Part shown: positions 1 to 10,730 of the stretch, piece by piece
Position numbering within the stretch: position 1 is the stretch's first letter
Layout: every line of letters begins with the position of its first letter
Origin: Pyrenophora tritici-repentis
Lineage: Eukaryota; Ascomycota; Dothideomycetes; Pleosporales; Pleosporaceae
Direction: 5' to 3'
Assembly (NCBI RefSeq): GCF_003171515.1
Contig: NC_089392.1
Span: 620,001 to 684,000 of the forward strand
DNA: 64,000 nucleotides
The notes under the pieces: model-generated
Databases searched by the model: none
What the model was told of the DNA's origin: nothing
Seen by the model: the letters and a program-made list of their open reading frames with translations, nothing else
Program-made: the position numbers and the translations under genes

Positions 1-256
1 GTGACGAGATGAATCTTGTGGCAGATATTGTTGTCTCTGTCCATTCTGGTACTGTTGCTGACGTTGCTGCTGACGCTTCTTTCTCCCTGGTCGTGGTACT
101 TCTGGTAGACGGTCGTAAGTCCGGTCCCAGTACTTATTAGCAAATCGATCGAGACCCTCGAACCCCAGCTCCTGTTTTTCAAGAATCCTAAGTCAGCACA
201 TGGGCCAAAATAGATGTCGGATCTCGGCAGCAACGTACCACCATCTCTTCAGCCAT
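1..256 (-). CDS. 5' end of a Gln/Arg-rich hypothetical protein, runs off the left edge
   Basis: Partial two-exon gene on the minus strand. Exon 1 is 239-256: an ATG in a good context (CCATGGC) followed by six codons, MAEEMV. The intron is 172-238, with a GTACGT donor, a CTGAC branch-like site and a CAG acceptor. Exon 2 is 171 down to position 1 and stays open for 57 codons. Its start reads ELGFEGLDRFANKYWDR; then comes a basic stretch (RPGRKKR) and a Gln/Arg-rich run. Both splice junctions are in phase 0. I do not recognise a function. The acidic/aromatic start followed by a basic, Gln-rich tail suggests a mostly disordered protein. The very short first exon explains why simple ORF scanning misses it. 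The coding nature is inferred from the protein-like composition and the fitting splice signals; the 3' end is outside the window. Confidence 0.5.
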
Positions 257-2508
257 GGTAACGACTAGACCTTTGCGGTTGGTCTTCCGGGGTATCCGTG
301 TCGGTACTGGCTCCGCGGACCGATTATACGATAGAAGAGTAGTACTTGTGCCTGACTACTGGCGCGCCAACTTTCTTAACGTCCATCATTCCTTGGCAGA
401 CACCATGGATGCCTGTTTTTCTGCATCTCCAATATGACGTATGGGGCGGCTAGCTAGGATAAAGCTAGACGGCTGGCGTAGCGCCAGCCTTCTCCAGGAA
501 CGGGATCCGGCACGCTGCGGTCTGGTTGTGACCATTGCGCTGCCGTCGTGTCCTGTGCAACGATACCCCGCCATAATCTACAGCGGCTGATAAACCTGCG
601 CTTATCAGCTGTGGTGAGCAACAGTAGCAGTTTCCAAATTTTGCTGTATTGGCGGATTCCACAACGGTTAGCCACATGTGGAGCCATCTGCGCCACACCC
701 ATATCCCTCCCAGTCTTGTGGCGATGTCATCAAGATATCAGCCACAGTGTGGCAATTCAGAGCAGTACACTGGTACTAAGACATCGACCTGGCAAGTTAT
801 TCAATGACAACAAGGTTAAATAATAAGGAATAGTAGGAGTGTAACAGTCGAGATTAGAATACTGTTCAGCTATAGGAGGCGCGTCACGAGCGGAAACCTC
901 TTATTTCCAAGCCCGCCCGTCTTGAACCAGCAAACAGACCCCTTGAACATCAATGATACTAACGAAGGAGGGGATATGACTGCAGCTACCATTCTAATTG
1001 TCCAGAGCCGTATCTTCCATCTCGTATCACCCACTCGACTGATCTCATCGCGGATTTATACATGAAGTTCTCACAACCAACGAAGTCTCCACCTCAATGT
1101 CAAACATACACGATCTCACCTCTAGGCTGGTATAAACATGCTTTGCCCCCACAGATATTTTGGGCTTCAATACCGACCCAACTGCCTGGTAAAAAGCGAA
1201 TGAAACATCCCTTCTCGTAAACCCAAACACCCACGTTACAAGTTTCCACCAACACGAGCACGCAAACGCAAACTACTTCCCGCTTAAATCGCAATGCATA
1301 AAGCTCCAGGGCCTATGCAGCAACGACAGATGCACAAAATGCGTTTGGGTCACAGGCCAATGGTTCTGCTGATGCGCATGGGATAGGGGTTAGTATCATC
1401 GCGGCGAGGAACGTGTCGCTGTTATGCGCATAAAGTCTATTTATGTAATGGGTAATACAAGACTTCTAGAAGTAATGTGGGATGGGTGTGAACATGTCGA
1501 TTGGGACGGATGTACTTGCAGTCGGAGATTCATAGCAAGAGGTAGCAACATGTAGAACAGTCCCCGCCCTATCTGATGAAAGCTAGCATCAACACCAGTA
1601 TTGAAGTTAGAAATCCTATTAACTATCGTACAAGCTACTAAACAACATCGAGCCCGTAGACCCGATTGCCTCAGCTACGGAAGGATTTCAAGGTTTCACA
1701 ACCCGCGCCTACATCCGCATACGCCCTACCCAACCAGCCACCAACCCAACCAAACATATCCTTCCAATAAACATTTAACCTCCAGCAGCCTATTTATTCT
1801 ATCACATCACATCTCCTATCCCTCATTCCCTTGTCTTACCCATTCTAAACAACATCCACCACTTACCCCACCTTCACCCACCGCACCAACAATCCACACC
1901 AAAACCCCATCACACATCCACCCTCACGAACTAACAAACACCAAAAATACACTCTCACTTACACTACCTCATCTCACCTCACCTCACCTTACCCCCTACC
2001 ACCTTAGCTTTGGTATGATCTTGGACTAGCCCCACAACCTACCCTCGCACATCCCAATCCTTCGGTATACCCAAAAAGGGTAAACTCCGTAAAAACATCG
2101 GTTACGTCGGTCTTCCCCATGGGTCCCACCCAACAAGCTAAGGGAAAAGAATAGCGTCTCGGCGGTTTTTTTCTCGTAGGATTTTTTTGTTGTTGGGGCA
2201 CGTGGTGCGCATAGCTAGTTACTTGTGGGCAGTGGGGGTAGTTGTGTCAAGTGTGGAGAAAATATGTGGGGGTGCGCACGTGGGGAGTTGGAGTTGCATG
2301 ACGGGAGAGGACGAAGGAACTGCTTTGGGGGAAAGAAGTTACGACTGAGAGAGGTTATTCGGAGAAAGAGAGGCATAATTTCAATGTGTTCATTTATATT
2401 TGGTCATCATATATATCTGGTATCGTAAAACCGGGCTTCCGTCAACGGTACAGCCCGCATATTGCTCGGCATACTCCCTGCACCGCAGGAAGGGCGCGAC
2501 TACTCCGT
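257..2508. other. Intergenic region, no supported gene
   Basis: About 2.2 kb between the left-edge gene and the 3' end of the permease gene. I see only short, uninformative ORFs. Two tracts of opposite strand bias stand out. Positions 1741-2006 are nearly free of G (about six in 265 bases) and include CTCAC repeats near 1970-1990. Positions 2220-2370 are rich in G and poor in C. The ORF at 1601-2029 lies in the G-poor tract and is a composition artefact of Pro/Thr/His/Ser codons. Confidence 0.6.
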
Positions 2509-4104
2509 TCAACGCTTCTCAGTAGTGTTGGAGTGGTCGAGGACCTCAATAGCCTGAGCGCCATTCTTCTCGCTGTGCATGCTGCCACTTTCAACGTCCT
2601 TGGCAGGCTCGATGTTTGCGCCAATGGGACCTGCCTCCTCGAAGTGGCGACCCTTCTTCTCAGGTCCGAGAGCAATGGTGACAGCAATACCAATGACGAT
2701 GATGGCGGTAGCGATACCCATGACGGGTCCGTAGGCAGGGGACATCTTGCCCTTTGAGGTCTTGATCATGGTGGCCTCGGCGACGGCGTTGACGATTTGA
2801 GCAGAAGGCGAGGAGATCATGTTTCCGAGTTGGTAGGTGATACCCACAAAAGACGAACGGAAGGCGGGTGGGGAAAGCTCGCTCAAGTGGATGGGAATCA
2901 CACCCCAGGCACCCTGCACGAAGAACTGGATCATGAAGCCGGATGCGGAGAGGCCGCGCTCGGTGGTGGGTAGAATCCAGGCGGGGATGAGGCAGCCGGA
3001 GATCAAGACGGCACAGAAGATCATCCTGCGGCGACCGAACCATTGCGAGGTGTATCCGAGAATGGTTCCACCAACGCAGGCACCAGTCTTCATCAAGATG
3101 GAGGCACGGGTAGCGCCCGCGGGAGTGAGATGCTTCTGGGCCTTCATGAAGGTTGTGTAGCTGTCCTGGCTAGTGTGGGAGTAGTAGTTGAACCAGGTCA
3201 TCAGGAAGATGCAGTAGAGGCACATCTTCCACTCCTCGCGGAGCATGATCTTGGTCTCAGCCCAGAAAGCTCCAGGAGCCTTCTTGGTGCCATTCTTTTT
3301 CGCCTCTTGGAACTGCTTGGACTCGGGGAAGAGAACACGGACGAAACCAACAGCGATGGAGAAGCCAGCACCGACCCAGAAGACAATCTTCCAGGTGTTG
3401 GTCTCGCCACCGACGCCCAAGTTGGCACAGGCTGCCAGGACGTAACCGAATGAGTAACCTTGTTGCAAGATACCGCTCATAAGACCACGAGCATCGACAC
3501 TGTTTTTGTTAATATTTGATGTAGACATGAGATATCGTCAAACTTACGGGCAGTTCTCAAGTGCCATGGAAATGGCATTTCCGTAGACACCTCCCATGAA
3601 GAGACCGAACAGACTGCGCACACCAAGGAACTGCTGGAAGGTTCCGGCATAGATGGTAGCAACCTGGAGAAGACCGAGGATGATCATGTTGGCAACCATG
3701 GGCCACTTGCGGCCAAACTTGTCTCCTGCCACACCAAACATAGCAGCGCCGACAGAGCGGAGAAGCAGAGTCAGGGTAATGGCAGTAGTGATGGCAGTGT
3801 TGGTGGTGTCATAGTAGTCGGCAAGCTTGGTTGTCTGGATGGACAAGGCGTGGAAGTCGAATGCATCGGCAGTCCATGCAAGGAAACCAACGATGAAGTA
3901 GAGCCAGTCTTTCAAACTAAGCTGAGCAAACAGACTGAAGGGGTTCTTGAGAGGCTCTGGCTTTTGCCACTCGCAGTGCTCCTCGCCGTACTCATTGCGA
4001 ACAACGACGCGCTGGTCCCAGGTGAAGAGGTCCCTCAGACTTTGCTTTGCGGTAGGAATGACGCCCTTGGCGAGGGGGTCTGCGGGGCGGTTGGTGCTCG
4101 CCAT
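2509..4104 (-). CDS. Jen1-type monocarboxylate/proton symporter (MFS)
   Basis: Plasma-membrane permease of the major facilitator superfamily, 515 residues. Exons are 3548-4104 and 2509-3499. The 48-bp intron 3500-3547 has a GTAAGT donor and CAG acceptor and restores the family-typical junction ENCPVDARGL. The key evidence is the Jen-family signature NYYSHTSQDSYTT starting near residue 290, matching the known NXX(S/T)HX(S/T)QDXXXT motif of lactate/pyruvate permeases. GDKFGRKW (loop 2-3) and WFGRRR are standard MFS motifs. Hydrophobic segments span the protein, with an acidic cytoplasmic C-terminus. The family imports lactate, pyruvate, acetate or other short carboxylates with protons and is usually glucose-repressed in yeasts; the substrate here is not determined by sequence. 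I chose the ATG at 4104 because the upstream in-frame Met (4257) adds a non-conserved leader and lies upstream of the probable TATA box. Confidence 0.9.
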
Positions 4105-4222
4105 GGTGTGTGAGGTACCCGGAATTGAACTTGAAGGCAATGTGATGGTAAGACTGCCCTGGAGAAGTAGGCGCAGATCCGATCGCAATGCTGATAGCAG
4201 AAGTGAACACGAGGGAGGCCAA

Positions 4223-4230
4223 TATATACC
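4223..4230 (-). promoter_or_regulatory. Probable TATA box of the permease gene
   Basis: TATATATT on the minus strand, about 120 bp upstream of the chosen start codon at 4104. Position and sequence fit a fungal TATA element; this is inference only. Confidence 0.4.
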
Positions 4231-6571
4231 TGTGTCCCTTCGGGATGGATAAACCACCTCGTAACGACCCTATCAAGGCCCATGTCAGCCATCAGTGAGT
4301 CTTGATGCCAGCCAAGGCATGCCGAGGATTGCCAAGTTGAACCATGCAATGGCTGTTGGGCAAGGCACGGTGAAAGCACCCCTCTTAAGTGTGCCAAGCG
4401 TTGCACAGCGCACTAAGCATTCCAGTGGACCGCACTAGCACAAGTGCGCAAGTGAAGAAACCAAAACACGTTCCGGGGTCGGAGCGAACGTATCAGGCGC
4501 ACGAGGAGTTTCCTCAGAATTGTGGGCTCCGATGATCTTTGCGCGCCGTTGACAGTTTTCCCCGTGGGGTGCGATCTTGTTTTCCCACAACGTGGTAACT
4601 TTTGCGACGTCACTTGAACTTGACAACGTCAACGTATTCGGCCGACAAGCAAAGTAGCACCGACAGCCGTTTGTGCTTGTGTCCATCCAAGCACCGTAAG
4701 CGGTTGGAGAAGCTCTTCTCGCGACACCTTCTTTTGAGCAAGCTTCAAGCCAACGAAACAGCCACCAAACTTGGCGACTGACCCCGCAGCGAGAGTTGTG
4801 CCGCCGCGGCTGCCGAAGTTTTCTTGCCTCACCACTATGCATGCCAAGAGAGAAAGAAGCGCATGCGAGAGCCAAGATGGTCCGTCGTAAGCCGAGCTTC
4901 CTTGCGTGGGCTTCTTTCGACGCCCATTATTCGTTCCGGCAAGGCATGAGACGACCTCAGCAACCCCAGCATTCCCACAGGCCATCCTGGTTGGCATAGT
5001 GACGACGGACTCACGGAGGCCTCCATGGCCTGCATCTGGTTTTGTTTGGCGTCACATGTCACCCAGAAAATGGGGATGACTCCGCTGGTACAGGCTTCCG
5101 GGTTTTTGACATGAATCCATTCATGGTTGAAGTGTCGGTCGGTCGCACGCGGGTGGGTGAAGCGTTGCCGCGCACGAGGCGTAAGAAAAGAAGCCCTGAC
5201 CGGACGCAAGACTCTTGGCAGTACAAGTGTGAGCTTGTGCGATATGGTCTGACTCGGCTCCTGCTGACGGAGACAAGGGCGGTTCGTATACGACGCAGAT
5301 TGGCTCAGCATTCGGTGGTGTTGTGTGGAGGACGGCACAGCTGGCAGGCAAGAACGTCCGCACCGGGGAAGGCGCATACTACCCGTGCCTCGCTAATTCC
5401 TCCACCACCCGCCCGTCGACGCCTCCAGAGTCCTTTGCCATCCGTCTGCGGCTACTCACGAGCCTTGCCGTGGCTGATTATGCTTTACTAGTCCAGACAC
5501 ATGGCCTAAACAATGGGCATGCGACCACCCTGTGTGATGTCCTAGTTGTGCAAGCAGCCTGGGCTACACCGAATCCTTCCCACGCCAGCGCCGAAGTTGT
5601 GCCTGAATTCTATTATGGGACCGTCACTCCGACATATCGTCTAGCCGCCGTCTTAGACATTGAGAACATATGCAAGCCACAATCGTCGAAAGCCCCGTCT
5701 TCACCGGAACCCATGGCCTGGCTGACATCTCCGACAATGAGGAACGAACGCCTTGGTATCGGCCATTCCCCGAGAATGGATTTACAAACCTAGCGTGGTG
5801 AACTTTGTGTCAAAAGTGGGCATCCTGGGGTAATTGAACGTGCCAAAAGTGCCGAAACCGGATCTTGGTATGGACCCTCATCGTACGTTTTGCGAATCCA
5901 CCCGATAACTCTAGTGTGGCTGCAAACGGGCTTCTTCTCCGTAGGTGGCAATATTTAGCACCGCGGCCGCAGTTCTACGCGGATGTGCGGCTGCAGATCA
6001 GTAACCTCCGTCTTGGTAGTCTTGTTAATACGCTTTCTCCGACTTCACTTCTTCTGGGCGATATGTTTCGGGAAGCAAAAGCCATGGCGTGGGAGAAGCA
6101 GGGTCCATGAGCGGGCGAACTGGCGGCGCATCAGGTCATACCATCATCATAGTAATTTAGGGCTCTGCAGGGGGACAACTGGCTAGTAGCAACTTTGTTG
6201 TCATTCTGTATTGTCCAATCTTCCTGGTCAACAACTTCAGTCGACCATTGCTGAGTGTAAACATGTATCAACTTTCATCAGCCGACAACATCTCAATACT
6301 AGCGGATGCGCTTTCGCCTTCGCCTTATGGGACAATCAATGTGATCAATTGTAGATGCACTAATTCCCGATCTAACAGTGTGACGGGACATCCCGTTTAC
6401 AAGCTCATCACCTAGTGTACAGAACAAACGCACCAGTGCGAGTTGTAAGCGATTCTCATCAAAATTTCGTAACTGATGCTACATTACCGTAGACTTGTAC
6501 ACGTCAACAACATCTTACACAACCACGGCACTCTCCGCAAAAAGCCGTGAAGCAATGCCTGCCCCGACTCC
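4231..6571. other. Intergenic region, no supported gene
   Basis: About 2.3 kb upstream of the permease and downstream of the 6572-7813 gene. ORFs of up to 180 codons occur on both strands but look like random reading frames (many Arg/Ser/Pro, no domain). A 43-codon ORF at 5670-5801 (plus) has protein-like composition (starts MQATIVESPVFTGTHGLADI) but no partner exon could be fixed, so it is not called. Confidence 0.5.
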
Positions 6572-7813
6572 CTACCGCTCCATCTTCACCTTCTTAGCCA
6601 CACGCCCCGCCTCCAAGATTGCCTGACGACCCCTATTACACTTTGCGTTGTTGTTCGCAGCACTAAGCAGCGCCGACGGGTATCCCACAACCGCATGCAG
6701 CGTCTCATTAGCAAGGAGCGACTCACAACGACCCTTTGAGTACTCCAGCAATAATACAATATGCTGCATACGCTGCTGAAACGTCCAGGCCTGCGTCTTG
6801 TTTGTTTCGTCCCAGAACAACTTGTCAAAGGAATGTAAAACTTTGAGCCCGATACGATGCAGCTGCTCCGCCAGGTCGACAATGTCCCAGCAAACAATCT
6901 CCTTGGCTTCTTCGCTGTAGTAAGTCGATGGGCCTGTGACGGGGTGGTACCAGCGCTTTGTGAAAGCTACGCCTGGGCTGTCGAAGACGTCGATGGTGTT
7001 GCTCATGGCGGAGAGGAGTTGTATTACCCATGACCCGCGGTCTTGGTCTGTTGAGGGGATCGTTGGGTCGTTGGTGGGACAGCGCCAGGCGGGTGAAGGG
7101 TGAGCGGCTATGGCTTCTTCGAGCGAGTCGAAGAGGAAGCCTTCTGCTCGGCCTGCCTCAGGAGATGATATCATGTTTCCTTGTGACTGCATCTGCGCTT
7201 GCTGAACCGGACAGTGTGTCTCGTATGGTTCAAAGTCAAATGATGGCGCCCACATCTCGACTGAGGCATGTGTCTGCTGAGGCTTCTGCGCTGTAGGGTT
7301 GGGTAAGTTGCATGTAGCCTCTAGCGGTTGCATGTTTTGTGCGCACCAAGGCTTGTATACAACCGCTTGTCGTACATTTGACATAGGATCAAATGCTTGC
7401 GGGACGTCCCATTGTCCAGTTTGCTCTACCGGACGGTGCGCTGGTATGTGGGCTCCTGAGATAGTAGATTCGTTCGGAATTATCTGAGCCTGCAAATGTC
7501 CTCCGTTATTGTAATACGCACCGGAGCCTGGATAGTTGGTTTGACCCAGATCGAACGACTGTATATCGCCCTTGTCGCCCACAGCAGCATATTTGAATGA
7601 CTGAAGCTCGGAAGGAACACCTTCGTATGAAGCATGGGCCTCGCTCAGAACTGACGCAAACGGCATGCCATTGATTGTGCCAATATTGGTTGTTTCTGGA
7701 TCAAAATAATCAGAGTTGAAGTCGTGCTTGTTTAGAGCCGCAAGGAGAGCGGGATCGAAGTTCAAGCCAACTCCACCAAGAAGCCCACTGACTTGTTGAA
7801 TATCTTCCTGCAT
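6572..7813 (-). CDS. Hypothetical protein with a C-terminal domain shared with the neighbouring gene
   Basis: Intronless ORF of 413 residues. The N-terminal half is low in complexity and rich in Gln, Asn, Pro and Ser, like many fungal nuclear proteins. The C-terminal ~150 residues look folded, with a W/L-rich helix set and the conserved-looking stretches IVCWDIVDLAEQLHRIGL, TFQQRMQHIVLLLEYSKGRC and a basic end (GRVAKKVKMER). The same C-terminal pattern is found, in broken form, in the divergent gene at 8602-9332, so the two are paralogues. I do not recognise a named domain. The basic tail and disordered N-terminus would fit a nuclear protein, but this is a guess. The gene is single-exon and complete. 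Confidence 0.75.
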   Translation of the reverse strand: MQEDIQQVSGLLGGVGLNFDPALLAALNKHDFNSDYFDPETTNIGTINGMPFASVLSEAHASYEGVPSELQSFKYAAVGDKGDIQSFDLGQTNYPGSGAYYNNGGHLQAQIIPNESTISGAHIPAHRPVEQTGQWDVPQAFDPMSNVRQAVVYKPWCAQNMQPLEATCNLPNPTAQKPQQTHASVEMWAPSFDFEPYETHCPVQQAQMQSQGNMISSPEAGRAEGFLFDSLEEAIAAHPSPAWRCPTNDPTIPSTDQDRGSWVIQLLSAMSNTIDVFDSPGVAFTKRWYHPVTGPSTYYSEEAKEIVCWDIVDLAEQLHRIGLKVLHSFDKLFWDETNKTQAWTFQQRMQHIVLLLEYSKGRCESLLANETLHAVVGYPSALLSAANNNAKCNRGRQAILEAGRVAKKVKMER

Positions 7814-8601
7814 AGTGGTAGTCTGATCAGATTGGTGGTTGCTGCAATACAGTATTGGTTGAGATTTAGTTCACGATTATGGATCTGAGGGAAACAGGAA
7901 GGGGGGATGGAATACAAACACAGTCACTGTAAAGTAGGCAGTGATAAACAAGGTACTATGTACTAGCAGTTCCTACAATCTCCATGTGATTTCATCATTG
8001 TGAGACAGCAGTGAAAGTAGATTGACAGGAGTCTGACTGGCTGTGTAGTCTAGGGATTGATCGAGAAGTTGCGATACAGATCCTTTGAGTGAGGTCTGAT
8101 GGCTGTTCAGGAAGTATTAAGACCTTATCATCCGCAGTTTCTAGACTTTGAGGTGGATGAACACATGCTCAGAGACATTAAGAAGCGGGGAGAACCTCCC
8201 AGAGAAGGTCAAGGGAATGGATTCACTATATAAAGGAGGCTCATTGTGACCTAGCTACACTCAGTATTGAGGCCCACTCAGCCATGAGACATAGCTAGGC
8301 AGCGACGACGAGTTCGCCAAATTCATGTTCTAGTCTGGCACATACGGGAACAGCCCTTTTTAGATCCCTGTTTCTAATCCCTTTCCTAGAGGCTTCGAGA
8401 CTCTGTAAGTAGACTATACTACAACGTAGAAGCTGCGAACTTTCACAACATCGAGCTGTACCGCACAGCCCCTGACCCATGGGCTGCATAAGATTCTCCC
8501 AATCTAGTATGATTCAGCAGTGAAACAACCAGGCAAATACAACTCGGGACTCACAACCAAAACACCACAAGTGAGACACCAGCCAGTTCTTGATATTCAA
8601 T
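7814..8601. promoter_or_regulatory. Divergent intergenic region between two paralogues
   Basis: About 790 bp separate the start of the 6572-7813 gene (minus) from the start of its paralogue at 8602 (plus). A TATATAAAGG element lies at 8227-8236 on the plus strand, about 370 bp before the 8602 ATG. No other gene is supported; a 64-codon ORF at 8295-8489 (minus) has no protein-like features. Confidence 0.45.
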
Positions 8602-9332
8602 ATGGAGTCATTCATACAACAGCTCATGCTATTCCAGCAGCAGCAACAACAACAGCCTGTGTCGCGACTAGTCGCACCCACACATTGGGCACCCCTTCCT
8701 GAACAGTTTCATCAGCCTTCCACTTCTCCAGCAGCTGGGCTTCTACATTTTACCAGCCGCGCCCACGCCCATCAGCTACAAGCTAGCAACCCCCCCCAAC
8801 ACCGACTGGCTTTCCCCCCAGACAGACTGCACTTTCCCCACCCATCCTGCAGCCCACGCCCACTACCTCCGCCTCCTAACCAGCGCCTTCCTCTGCACAC
8901 TCACCTGTCTCGACAAACGCACAGACACACCCTTCATCACGCACTGGACCCCCACACCCTTCAAACCCTCCCCCCATCAGTCCCTCAAAAGTCGAACTTA
9001 CATGTCGACGCCTCCTCTCCATCGCCATCGCTCTCCACACTTACGGCCCGTCGTCACTATGCATCTATGACGCCGGGCGAATGCAAAATGTGGTCAAGAC
9101 GAATAAGATGACGTTTGCAGAGCGTATAGGCCAGCTTTGTGAGTTACTAAGGCTGAGCAAAGCAAGGTGTGTGACGTTGATGAAGGGGGAAGGTTTGCAT
9201 ATGTGTGTTGCGGCGCCGGGTATTTTGGTCAAGCGTACGCGTATGAATCATACGCAGAATGAACGGAGGCAGAAGGCGCTGGTACGGGGAAGGAAGCGGA
9301 CGGTGGGGGAGATGGAGGTGGAGGATGAGTAG
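8602..9332 (+). pseudogene. Broken paralogue of the 6572-7813 gene
   Basis: Similarity to the 6572-7813 protein is spread over three reading frames. Frame 1 starts at 8602 (MESFIQQLMLF then a poly-Gln run). Frame 2 carries a middle part around 8800-8980 (LRLLTSAF ... THWTPTP) matching IQLLSAM ... KRWYHPV of the paralogue. Frame 3 carries the end to 9332: VELTCRRLLSIAIALHTYG, then TFAERIGQLCELLRLSKARC, matching EIVCWDIVDLAEQLHRIG and TFQQRMQHIVLLLEYSKGRC. No good GT-AG introns join these frames. The shifts fall near C homopolymers (8 C ending at 8797, and a C run near 8965), so either the gene has decayed or the assembly has indels. The final 9081-9332 segment is intact to its stop. Confidence 0.55.
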
Positions 9333-9718
9333 GGGTTGGTGAAGGGTTTTTGTTAGTGTGATGCTGAGGTGCCTCAGTGTTTGAGACATGATTTTTTACG
9401 TCTGAATTTAGTGTCTTCATTCAATCATAGAGTTCTTCCATATCGCTGATTTTCTGTTCTCATGTGATGTCGCCATAGCCGGTGAAACAGGCCGCGAAAA
9501 GCTTTCATTCTTCTTGTTATGTTGGAGTAGTCTTGTAGCCTAAAATACGTAGCTATCTTTTGAAAAGAAGTCGCTGGATGCGTTAGTCGCACTTCATCTT
9601 TGAGCTACGCGCGCCGAAGGAAGTTGGCTCTTGCCAACTACTATCGGTCCCACATGACGCGTGCCTGCGCTGCGTAGCGCTGGATATATATTGGGTCATT
9701 ATATTCTCACACATCTCT
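9333..9718. other. Short intergenic region
   Basis: 386 bp between the convergent 3' ends of the broken paralogue and RRP41. Nothing recognisable. Confidence 0.5.
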
Positions 9719-10471
9719 TCATCCAAATCTCTTGCCATAGCCCTTCACAACGCCGTCCAGTATGTTACGCATCCTCTTGCAACCCTCAATGCCCACGGCC
9801 AACATGCTTTCTAACCTTTCCATCCTTACTCTACTCTCCATCAGACACACAGCTACTTTATCGCTCTCTCCGAGCGTGCCGACGGTCAAGAAAGGAAGCT
9901 CGAGCTCCTCTTGGTTGTTGAGGTCTAGTAGCGGATCGTCGGCGGACGCGTTGTCGGCAGCAGAGGCAGATGCAGAAGAAGCAGCGGTACAGGCGACAAG
10001 GTAGTCGGTCATGGGTATGCCAGCATCAATAAGCGCAAGCGTCGAGGCGTTGATGCACGCCGCCAGTAACGACCCATCCTGCGAGACAATGTGAATGTTG
10101 AGAGTAATTGTTGAGTGCGGGTAAAGATGCAGTAATAGCACGCCCTCGAACGCCGATCGTATGCAATGCTCCATTTCGCTTGTCCGCTTATCGCTCTTGC
10201 GCTTCCGTCGCTCTACCCCACTGAAGCCGGCGAAATTGATCTCTACTTCGACTTTGGCTTGCTTGTCCGCGCCGCCTCGCTGTCCGGATTGGCGGCCTTC
10301 ATGGGGTCCCGTGACGGATACGAGGATCTTGGTGTTGCCCTGTTCGAGGTAGGAAGATCCATCTGCAGCGGCTTGGGTCGAGATTTGGGCGTGAATCCTG
10401 CGCAGTTCGTTCCATCGTCGGCCGTCGAGGCGCAAGAGGGCCAATGAGTAGGTGCTGGTGTCGAGAGGCAT
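9719..10471 (-). CDS. SKI6: Exosome complex core subunit Rrp41/Ski6 (RNase PH fold)
   Basis: Intronless ORF of 250 residues, the usual length for Rrp41. It starts with the family-typical LRLDGRRWNELRRIHAQI, followed by SSYLEQGNTKILVSVTGPHE, the first half of the RNase PH fold. The second half has the ITLNIHIVSQDGSLLAACIN block and ALIDAGIPMTDYLVACTA. In eukaryotes this ring subunit lacks phosphorolytic activity and acts structurally in the nuclear and cytoplasmic RNA exosome, which matures rRNA and degrades mRNA. A low-complexity Ala/Ser/Asp insertion (SSASASAADNASADD) interrupts the domain near residues 164-178. It is divergently transcribed from the SNF2 gene at 10731, with 259 bp between the start codons. 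Confidence 0.92.
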   Translation of the reverse strand: MPLDTSTYSLALLRLDGRRWNELRRIHAQISTQAAADGSSYLEQGNTKILVSVTGPHEGRQSGQRGGADKQAKVEVEINFAGFSGVERRKRKSDKRTSEMEHCIRSAFEGVLLLHLYPHSTITLNIHIVSQDGSLLAACINASTLALIDAGIPMTDYLVACTAASSASASAADNASADDPLLDLNNQEELELPFLTVGTLGESDKVAVCLMESRVRMERLESMLAVGIEGCKRMRNILDGVVKGYGKRFG

Positions 10472-10730
10472 TGTGATGATGTGTTGCTGTGTGATGCGTG
10501 ACTAATACGACTGCAAACAAAAGGCACAGTTACGTTTGTTGGAAATGTGGAAGGCGCTGCTCGGAAATCTTCGCGATGCGCGTTGCTGGTAGCTCTATTG
10601 CTTCATGATTATTTTGGCGAAAGCTGCAGATCCCGAGGCCCCGCTTTCACGTGAGAGCGCGTTAGCGTGTTGTTGCGTGTGTCGCCTTTGTCGGCCATCT
10701 CTCCGTTGTCCATCCCTGAGCACATCAATC

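Noticed and set aside
1601..2029. 142-codon ORF of Pro/Thr/His/Ser
   Set aside because: Product of the G-poor tract, where stop codons other than TAA are rare; repetitive and unconvincing.
4835..5377. 180-codon ORF on the minus strand
   Set aside because: No domain, random-looking composition, several equally open frames in the same DNA.
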